DNA of 64,000 nucleotides from Amoebidium appalachense (lineage: Eukaryota; Ichthyosporea), in assembly GCA_963693365.1 (NCBI GenBank), contig CAVNZM010000013.1, positions 4,650,001 through 4,714,000 of the forward strand, read 5' to 3'. Below the pieces are notes generated by a model. That model saw nothing but the letters and a program-made list of their open reading frames with translations, was not told the origin of the DNA and searched no databases. Every line of letters begins with the position of its first letter. Within the stretch, counting starts at the first letter, position 1. Shown in pieces: positions 56,879 to 64,000 of the stretch. Made by a program: the position numbers and the translations under genes.

Positions 56879-57966
56879 CTGATTGACGTCGGCAATGATG
56901 ACTCGATGATCCTAGCCTAATTATGCTTTCAAGGAATAATTGAAGGATGCAGCTTCATTCATTCATGATTATGCCATGCTCAGTATCATATGAGGCCTGG
57001 AGAAAAGATTATGTAGGTACTAATAGGCTGTAGTCGAACTTTACGTCCTCTTCACTTGGGACACTGACATTGTCAGCTTTGTTCGTGCTCGTACATACTA
57101 CTGATTGCAGCGTTGGGCCGCCTTACACAGGGGCGTAGCGTATTCCAGGTTCATTTGCAGAATCTATAAACTAGCTTTAAAAATGATTTACCAATGAATC
57201 ACAGGAGTCCGAGTGCCCAAATCTAACTACTAAAGTCCATTATGATTGTAAAATTTAAATCGGCCCAACTCAGACAGTGCCAGTGCCTTTGTGCACTGGC
57301 AGTGTCGGGGGGCCCGGCCCATGACTAAATATTGCTCCTGAATTTATACATCAATAGTTGGCCCAGGCACCAATTAGACAAGTGCAATTTTTTCCTCGAA
57401 ACTTGCTACATAACGAGCCAGCTGTACTTCTAAGTTCTGACTCCACTGAACTAACTAATGAAGACATCACCTATCATAGTAAACTGCGTGGGAGACGAGT
57501 ATATTCATATTAGTTCGGACACTCGCATTCCAATCTAAAAATACTAAAATGAATCTTATTGGCTCATATATAAATTTTTCCTTTGAAAGATTATAATTGG
57601 CTCTCGAGTCTCAACTATGGACGACTAGTCTCCATGGGAGGGGAGGCGTGTCGGCTTGCAAGTTGCAATTACGTGTCCTATACTCTTCCAGATGAAACGA
57701 TGAATCCATTTCTAAACACTCAATCTCGACAGCAGCTAGAATTGTTGAAAGCAATTGTTATTTGGCTTTTTATATGTGTAGAACAATCTTATAGTTAGTC
57801 CTTTAGTAATAATCGTTCTATTGGTTTCCTTGGCTCATCCCCCTACACCACATCTCGGCAACGCATTCCTGGCAAGATTTTTTAATAATGACTTTATTGA
57901 TATGCTCAGCAAAATAGAAGCCATCGAGATATCACCGATATCTCGGGGAAGAAAATATAAAAGCCC
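56879..57966. other. Unique spacer
   Basis: About 1.1 kb, moderately AT-rich, without long homopolymers or recognised genes. It could hide the missing 5' exons of the Ser/Thr-rich protein, but I see none with confidence. Confidence 0.45.
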
Positions 57967-58185
57967 TCACTCTCGGATACGGAGGAAATAACGACTCAAA
58001 TAATCATACACCCTAGAAAACTCGTTAAAAACACCGTGGTTCAACAGATAGTCAATAGACGTAATATCAGGATTATCTAAATAAGCCAGTCTTCTAATTT
58101 CTAACGTAATAATCTGAGATAAATAAATACATCTATCTAAGTGTTTACGAGAATAAGGCTCCGCACAAAAGTGGCACAAACATTT
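57967..58185 (-). pseudogene. C-terminal end of an older LINE on the minus strand (left piece)
   Basis: The minus frame reads CHFCAEPYSRKHLDRC (a zinc-knuckle-like CxxC-x8-H-x3-C), then DYLLNHGVFNEFSRVYDYLS and a stop at 57967. The layout matches the C-terminus of the plus-strand LINE (DFILNTRNYDLFIRCIDWLE). The frame is cut at 58185 by insertion of that LINE and resumes at 61280. Confidence 0.75.
58175..58185. repeat. Target-site duplication, left copy
   Basis: CACAAACATTT here and at 61280-61290 bound the inserted LINE. The first C may belong to the element, in which case the duplication is 10 bp. Confidence 0.85.
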
Positions 58186-60969
58186 CGAATTGACTCACGA
58201 GTTGTCACAGTTACCAATGTCCACTGTTATTTTAGGTGATTTTAACACGCGACTCCACCACACAGACACACTGCAAGTGAGTGTCGGGTACCCATCTAAG
58301 CCCCCGGAGCGTGCTATCCCTTTAGCAAGGTATGTCCAAAGTCACACTTTGCGGTTCCCTCAAATATCCCATGCCCACAACACCGACTGGGGAGTGGCCT
58401 TTTGGCCATCAACCATGTCAAAACTCTCTCTCCCTCCTAACCTCTCTAGGTCATCTGACCACTCTCCTATCCTTTTCCTACCTAAGATCTCCCTTGATCT
58501 GCTCCCCCCTCCCCCTCCCACCTTTCGCCTCCGTCTATCCCAGCTTAAGTCACAGTGGGGTAGAGTTGATGTATGTGTATGCTATGCTACGAAACACCCT
58601 ATATATATGCGCCTATTAGAATCTGCACAAGCCAGGCCAGATTCACATCTCGTACTAGATACATGCACTAACTTTATTGTTGATGATTTGATAGATCTCG
58701 GTGATTATGCTGGCGGTGGTAGGAAGGAATATCCCGATGCTCTCTTGTTACCAAACACCACTCCCGCTAGACTAGGTGAACCCCTGTCTCAAAAGGAAAG
58801 CTTGCGCCGGCTTGCTAGTATGAATCGATTTGGCCCCCCTGCTCGTATTATTGGTGATACCACTGGAGACCCCCTCATAGACTCTGATAAGTATTTCTCG
58901 GAACTGTTTAAAGATAGGACCCCCGCTCAGAAACCTATTGTGTGGCCTGTAGACCCATCTATCCCCATAGAATCGATCCCTGCTGGGTTTCTTAAAATCC
59001 TTGTTCCCTCCTACCCACAAAAGGAAAGTGATCGTGCTATTAAACCTGATCTTACTATCATGTTAAGCTCTCTCTTTTCTTGGTGTGTTAAATGTGGACA
59101 TGTCCCGTCATCTTGGTTAGATACCTTAGTGATCCCCATAGTTAAGAAGGACTCTGAGGGCCCCATATCATCCTTTCGCCCCATTACACTAACCCAGGTT
59201 GTTCGTAGATTCTTTGAAGCTTGCTTACTTAGGTTATTTGCACATCACCCTAGGTTTCAATCTATTCTTCACATACACCCATGCCAATCCGCTTTTCGTA
59301 AAAACAATTCATGTTATGTTCAAATAATGGCACTGCACGATTCTATGCAAGTTGGTGCACAATATGTTGGCTTTATTGATTGGAAAACTGCTTACGATTC
59401 TGTCTCCCCTGGTCTCCTATGGGAAAAGCTTGCTGCACGGGGTGTACCACACTGCATTGGTGTTCTGTTAGAAGCACTCTTGTCTCAAACCTATGGTAGA
59501 GCTGTGGTTAATGGGCATCTTTCATATGGTTTTGCTCGTACTAGAGGTCTCTTGCAGGGTTCATTGCTTAGCCCCTTTTTGTTTAACCTATTTATAGATG
59601 ATTTGGCTGTCAAGATTTACGCCGAAAACGATGACCCTATTAATAACTTTCCGCCTGCACTTCTCTATGCTGATGATCTGTCCCTCCTTGCCCGTACCCC
59701 TAGACGCCTGCAAAGATTGTTCGATGTAGTGTCAGAGTGGTGCAAGGCAAACCTTATGATCCTTAACATAGACAAATGTGGTGTTCTTGTACCTGATATA
59801 GCTAACAATTTACACACATTTACATTATCATCTAAACCTGTACCTATAGTTCCAGAATACAAATATCTTGGTGTTCCGGTTGATTCTGTTGGTGTTATGT
59901 TTCCCCATATGGTCGAAAAGAGGGTAGAGTTGGCTCGTAAGCGGTTAGCTTTCTTCTCGGCTAATATTTTTAAAGACACACCCCTCCATCCTTCTATTAG
60001 ACTTACATTTATTCGCACTTTTGTCTTCCCGGCATGTGAATATGGTTTACCCCTTCTCGCCGCTTGGATCAAGAAAGAGAGAACTAGAGCGCTTAAACCC
60101 TTGGCAAATTTCCTTGAAGCAGAAGTTGCCTCCTTTCTATCTAACAACTGTTGTAAACCTGGGCCTGTAACGCTCTCGATATATGGTCTGGTCCCAATAG
60201 CTGCTAGAGTATCCTATCTCGCGCTGAAATTCAATAAGCACATAAGCCGCTTAAAGAAGTATTTGCCCTCCCACCCTCTCTTCTCTATCCGACCTGTCCC
60301 CTCCTCACCTCTCCCCTCTTTCCTCCCCTCTCTCTCCCCTTCTCCCCTGGGCACAAATACAAATAAACCCCGCAATAGTGTGTGTGTGACTTTGGACTGC
60401 CACTTACTTATTAAACATGTACACAATCACAAGATAATCACGCAATATAACAAATGGAAAAAGATACCACACGACACTAGACCCGATGAAAGCATACACC
60501 TTGAAAAACTAAGCCTTATGTCTCGTTTTATATATACTGACCGCCTCAACCATATTGCCAAATATGGCACTCGCAAGTGTATAACACCTAAATACATATT
60601 ACCTTCCTGTAGAACTGGTCTTTCTCTAGCTGATGGTATTATTGATCAATTACCACGCTTTTACTGTACACGTGCTATACAGTGGAGATCTAATAAGTAT
60701 AAAGTGGCATCATTTGCATGCCCAAACAACACACACACACACCAGTTTAACCGGTCATGTATCGCCAAATGTAGTTTGATAGACCACATAATACCGCAAC
60801 ACACACACGTCACATTCACAACAGACACCCAGAAAGATAGCCTACCTGTAAATTACAACATCCTTGATTTTATACTAAACACGCGTAACTACGACCTGTT
60901 TATTAGATGTATTGATTGGCTTGAGAAACACATCACTACAAAATTATAGCGCACGCGCACACACACACA

Positions 60970-61018
<49 letters not shown>

Positions 61019-61051
61019 CCAGCTGATACCGAGTGTCCCGAGGGGGAGCCC

Positions 61052-61084
<33 letters not shown>

Positions 61085-61279
61085 CGGGGAACCCCAACTA
61101 ATTGATTTCTCCTTGTAGTCTTTATGGTGTCTCGTAGAGAAAGTAAACCCTGATATATAGTCACCACCCGACATCTATGTACGTGATCATGATATACCGC
61201 TGAGGGGATATTCCGAGCAAACCCCCCCCCCCCATACCTGAGACTGGTTCTCTTTGCCTCGAGTAAACAGCGTAAACCC
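58186..61279 (+). mobile_element. Non-LTR retrotransposon (LINE) with long open frame, 5'-truncated
   Basis: A recent insertion flanked by an 11-bp duplication. The element begins inside the endonuclease domain, so it is 5'-truncated. It ends with (CA)n (about 60957-61017), an A-run (about 61056-61084) and a roughly 190-base tail ending GTAAACCCC, shared with the copy at 50.67-53.68 kb. The A-run is therefore internal to the 3' UTR rather than at its end. Confidence 0.92.
58190..60949 (+). CDS. LINE ORF2-type protein: endonuclease remnant plus reverse transcriptase, 919 codons
   Basis: Open from a TTG at 58190 (no ATG; the frame is already open at the truncation) to TAG at 60947. The APE-type endonuclease is represented only by its C-terminal part: VILGDFNTRL (about residues 13-22) and SSDHSPIL (about 87-94). 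RT motifs: SFRPITLTQVVRRFFE, FIDWKTAYDSV with Asp about 397, GLLQGSLLSPFLFNLFIDDL, YADD at about 493-496, LMILNIDKCGV, YKYLGVPVDS. The C-terminus has a Cys-containing segment (SCIAKCSL) and ends IDWLEKHITTKL. Compared with the other copy it lacks 80 bases at 58978/58979, which removes the conserved GPDG segment just N-terminal to the palm motifs yet keeps the frame open. Activity is doubtful. Confidence 0.9.
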   Translation: MTHELSQLPMSTVILGDFNTRLHHTDTLQVSVGYPSKPPERAIPLARYVQSHTLRFPQISHAHNTDWGVAFWPSTMSKLSLPPNLSRSSDHSPILFLPKISLDLLPPPPPTFRLRLSQLKSQWGRVDVCVCYATKHPIYMRLLESAQARPDSHLVLDTCTNFIVDDLIDLGDYAGGGRKEYPDALLLPNTTPARLGEPLSQKESLRRLASMNRFGPPARIIGDTTGDPLIDSDKYFSELFKDRTPAQKPIVWPVDPSIPIESIPAGFLKILVPSYPQKESDRAIKPDLTIMLSSLFSWCVKCGHVPSSWLDTLVIPIVKKDSEGPISSFRPITLTQVVRRFFEACLLRLFAHHPRFQSILHIHPCQSAFRKNNSCYVQIMALHDSMQVGAQYVGFIDWKTAYDSVSPGLLWEKLAARGVPHCIGVLLEALLSQTYGRAVVNGHLSYGFARTRGLLQGSLLSPFLFNLFIDDLAVKIYAENDDPINNFPPALLYADDLSLLARTPRRLQRLFDVVSEWCKANLMILNIDKCGVLVPDIANNLHTFTLSSKPVPIVPEYKYLGVPVDSVGVMFPHMVEKRVELARKRLAFFSANIFKDTPLHPSIRLTFIRTFVFPACEYGLPLLAAWIKKERTRALKPLANFLEAEVASFLSNNCCKPGPVTLSIYGLVPIAARVSYLALKFNKHISRLKKYLPSHPLFSIRPVPSSPLPSFLPSLSPSPLGTNTNKPRNSVCVTLDCHLLIKHVHNHKIITQYNKWKKIPHDTRPDESIHLEKLSLMSRFIYTDRLNHIAKYGTRKCITPKYILPSCRTGLSLADGIIDQLPRFYCTRAIQWRSNKYKVASFACPNNTHTHQFNRSCIAKCSLIDHIIPQHTHVTFTTDTQKDSLPVNYNILDFILNTRNYDLFIRCIDWLEKHITTKL

Positions 61280-61385
61280 CACAAACATTTATGGCAAGAT
61301 TCCCGGCATTCGTCGTCCGGAATACGACATGCGAAAGACGGCCAGCGCCGGGATGGCATCATGCTTCGATAACATCATGGATATC
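61280..61385 (-). pseudogene. Older minus-strand LINE, right piece
   Basis: The minus frame reads ACRIPDDECRESCHKCL and meets the left piece exactly at the target duplication to give ...CHKCLCHFCAEP.... It is open back to a stop at about 61381. The plus strand has AATAAAA at about 61433. Confidence 0.65.
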
Positions 61386-62368
61386 CCTTTTCTTTTTTAT
61401 CCCTTTCCTTTGGTTGTTTGTCGTGTTCAAGCAATAAAACGTTTTTTTTAACGGCCAAATAATCGTTTATGTTGGTGCCACCACGACCGGACCACGTGGT
61501 TTTATCACCTGTTGATCCAGTGAGCCAGTGAAGCATTCCTCAAGATTATCGGAATGCAGGTCGACCGGCTGCGATTGGTCAAATGAATCTACTTTTTATG
61601 ACCAGGTCCGTGCGATTCGCGAAAGACGCATGGACCTGGTGTGCTGACGTGGTGGTACTCAAAAAACTTACCCCAATTATCGTTGACTCAGTGGAAGAAG
61701 TTTGTAAATCTACCTCTCCCACAGAAAGCTTCTCTGACCCGGGTCATTTGTACCCTCATCGGCCCAACCCCATCCGATTCTGCAGGTGCATGATGCATGC
61801 ACGAGCTGCATGCACGTACTTTGTCACAAGCACGAGCCGCGAAAGGCTGACTGGAGTAGCACCAAGTGCCAAGTGGCCGAGGGGCCCGCGCACGCGTTGA
61901 GTGGTCACGGTGCCAGCGAATGGTTCAGAAAAGTCTAGATTGCCAATCATAGATTGCCAACCACCACCAACAAGGCCTCGCCAGTAGTGCACGTGCGTGG
62001 CAAGTTGCCAACTGTGTCTGTGACTGCACTTTCGTCCAGACTGAGTGCTGCCTGAGACTAATATGATAGTAATGGCCCATGTAAGACCGTCGTATGCGTA
62101 ATCATTGCTGCAGGCCGTCAGCTACTAATAGTGATATGCCCTGATATGCTGCGGACACTGGCTGGTGGGGAAGAGACATAGAGCCTGGTGGACGGCCAAC
62201 AATAATAATTGCGTGTGCCCCAAAACGTTCTCAGTGTTGAAATCAGCTCATGATCAGAGTACGCTGTATACGTACATGTTGCCAGTGTCGTATACGTTAT
62301 GTATATATTGTCCATCTATCATTCTCTCACAGTGTCTGCCTGTGCCACGGTGTGCGTGCACACACGTG
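61386..62368. other. Unique spacer
   Basis: Balanced composition. The plus-strand open frame at 61583-61900 has no recognised similarity or exon signals, and I do not call it. GCATGCACGAGCTGCATGCACG at about 61794-61815 is an imperfect short inverted repeat. Confidence 0.45.
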
Positions 62369-62698
62369 TGTGTCAGAGAGAGCTCGAGAGAGAGCTCAGG
62401 AGAGAGCTCAGGAGAGAGCTCGAGAGATCGAGAGAGGGAGAGAGCTCGAGAGAGAGAGGGAGGGATCCGGGAGGGAGGGAGAGAGAGAGATATCTGAGAG
62501 CTCGAGAGAAAGCTCGAGAGAGCTCGAGAGAGAGAGAGATATCTGAGAGAGCTCGAGAGAGAGAGAGAGAGAGAGAGCTCGAGAGAGAGAGAGCTCGAGA
62601 GCTTGAGAGAGAGAGACTCCGAGTCTTAGAGAGATGGCCTTAGTTAGAGAGGGAGAGAGGGGGGGGGGGGGGGGGAGGAAGGGGGGGGGGGGGGGGGG

Positions 62699-62776
<78 letters not shown>

Positions 62777-62800
62777 TGTGTGTGTGTGTGTGTGTGTGGG
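62369..62800. repeat. (AG)n tract with regularly spaced GAGCTC and CTCGAG sites
   Basis: GAGAGAGCTCGAGAGAGAGC-like units, two G-runs at about 62660-62699, pure (AG)n at about 62700-62768, then (GT)n to about 62798. Confidence 0.9.
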
Positions 62801-64000
62801 TTTGGGGTTGAGTTTCATGGTGTGCATCGATCATCCATGCGTCTGACAGCCTGTGTGTGTGTGTGTGCACGCATGTGTGTGCACGTGTGTGACAACGTGT
62901 CGCACGGTGTACCTAGCGAACGTGACCACTAATCATGAGTGCAGGCTCAGTGAGCGGCAAATGGCCCAGTGTGTACACATGTGTTTGACAAGCCACAGTG
63001 ACACGGTGCACATGTGTAGCATGTGTACGTGTGTGTATGTGTAGTGCGGTGTGTGTCACAGTGTGCTGAGGTGGCACCGGATGTGTTCGACACGTGCACG
63101 TCTGTGTCACAACAGTGTGCCAGTGTGTCATGGTGCGCATGCAGTCTGCCAGAGTGTATGTGACAGTACTGTGTACATGTGTGTATGTGTGTGTTTGTGT
63201 GTGAGCCTGCGTGTGCGTGTGTACGTGTGTGTGTGTGTGTGTGACATGTGGCACTCAGTCTGTGCCAATGACGTGTGGGTGTTTCTATGCATGGTGTGTG
63301 TGTGACACTGTGTCTGACTTGTCAAAGTGTGTGACGGGGCCTGGGCCCACGCCGGCGCCAGCACTGGCTGGTGGCCGACGCCGGGCACGGTGTGTGTGTG
63401 CCTTGCACTAGCCCCGAGTTTCAAATTGAATAAGTGAATGAGTCTACATGTTACTGATCGAGTGTCATATGTCATTGCCAGTGATGTGCACCTGTGTGCA
63501 TTGAGCTTCTTTTGGCCACAATTATCTACATTCCTGATTTAGTGTGTGATCACTCTGTTTAGGCTCAGATCTAGTAGACTTCGAAGACGAGTCTCAGTAG
63601 TGAGACTCGAGCTCCACTGCGCCGCCGGGCAGCCAGATCGTTATACTACTAGTGGCCTTCAGCTCTTCTATGTAACGGCAGTCGACAACACCGTGTAGTG
63701 TACACATTTCTACGTCCGTACACGTCACTAGTACAGGACATCACTGTCACATTTGTGTAGACGACACATGATCATAATCACATGGGTGCCCCCCCCCCCC
63801 CCCCCCCCCCCCACCTCTCTAACAGTCCCCCTCCCGTTAAGTTATTAAAAGCACGAGGAGGCGCCGGCATCGTGTTGTATAGTTTTGTACATGTTTTCTC
63901 AGTGTCACTCATCACGTGCACGTATTAGGATAGTGCTGGATCACACAAACCGGTTCCAGGCGATGCGTTCATTTGCGAACTACTGGTTCAAAATCTGTGA
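62801..64000. other. GT-rich then unique spacer to the window end
   Basis: Degenerate GT-rich sequence continues to about 63300 (ACATGTGT, GTGCACGT motifs). Then comes unique sequence with a C-run at about 63788-63812. No gene recognised. Confidence 0.5.

Noticed and set aside
61583-61900. 105-codon plus-strand frame after the second LINE
   Set aside because: No recognisable motif, exon signals or similarity to LINE or host proteins.
62369-62800. Regulatory element suggested by repeated GAGCTC/CTCGAG
   Set aside because: These arise from single substitutions in an (AG)n tract and are better explained as a compound microsatellite.

Overview
This is nuclear DNA from a eukaryote. Genes are split by canonical GT-AG introns, and conserved eukaryotic families are present (a REI1/ZNF622-type ribosome biogenesis factor, a USP36/42-type deubiquitinase, an UNC-93-like MFS transporter, a C2H2 zinc-finger protein). 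LTR and non-LTR retroelements lie between them. The gene set fits a unicellular opisthokont-like or algal protist, but I cannot name the lineage. Introns and spacers are dominated by (CA)n/(GT)n microsatellites and by G or C homopolymers, many over 25 bases, so some lengths and frames in the assembly are uncertain.

Layout. 2.3-11.9 kb (minus): a REI1/ZNF622-like gene, ten exons resolved by matching splice phases. 13.0-13.8 kb (plus): two exons of a coiled-coil protein. 15.4-15.9 kb: a degenerate ~30-bp minisatellite. 15.9-17.2 kb (plus): a four-finger C2H2 protein. 18.3-19.1 kb: weak candidate exons. 20.9-23.4 kb (minus): UNC-93-like transporter, three exons, with a one-base frame break in the first. 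25.7-30.3 kb (plus): a decayed Ty3/gypsy-type retroelement (gag, protease, RT, RNase H; no integrase seen). 30.3-34.6 kb: gene-poor spacer with a 54-bp perfect palindrome. 34.7-35.0 kb: a small unassigned ORF. 36.7-40.05 kb: copies of a short repeat, partly as 453-bp tandem units, running into the 5' half of a USP36/42-like gene (37.55-45.75 kb, plus). 49.2-54.6 kb: an array of GT/poly-G units interrupted by a broken LINE. 55.3-56.9 kb (minus): the 3' part of a Ser/Thr-rich probably extracellular protein. 58.2-61.3 kb: a second copy of the same LINE with a 919-codon ORF, inserted with an 11-bp target duplication into an older LINE lying on the minus strand. 61.3-64.0 kb: spacer with an (AG)n tract.

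The host genes look like ordinary housekeeping genes and do not form an operon or pathway. REI1 (cytoplasmic 60S maturation) and USP36-type enzymes (nucleolar deubiquitination) both relate to ribosome production, but their proximity may be chance. The most unusual signal is a short repeat family that lies in or beside introns of two genes, always in the host gene's sense direction, with its 3' end at a poly-C tract close to splice acceptors. This could be a retroposon or an introner-like element.
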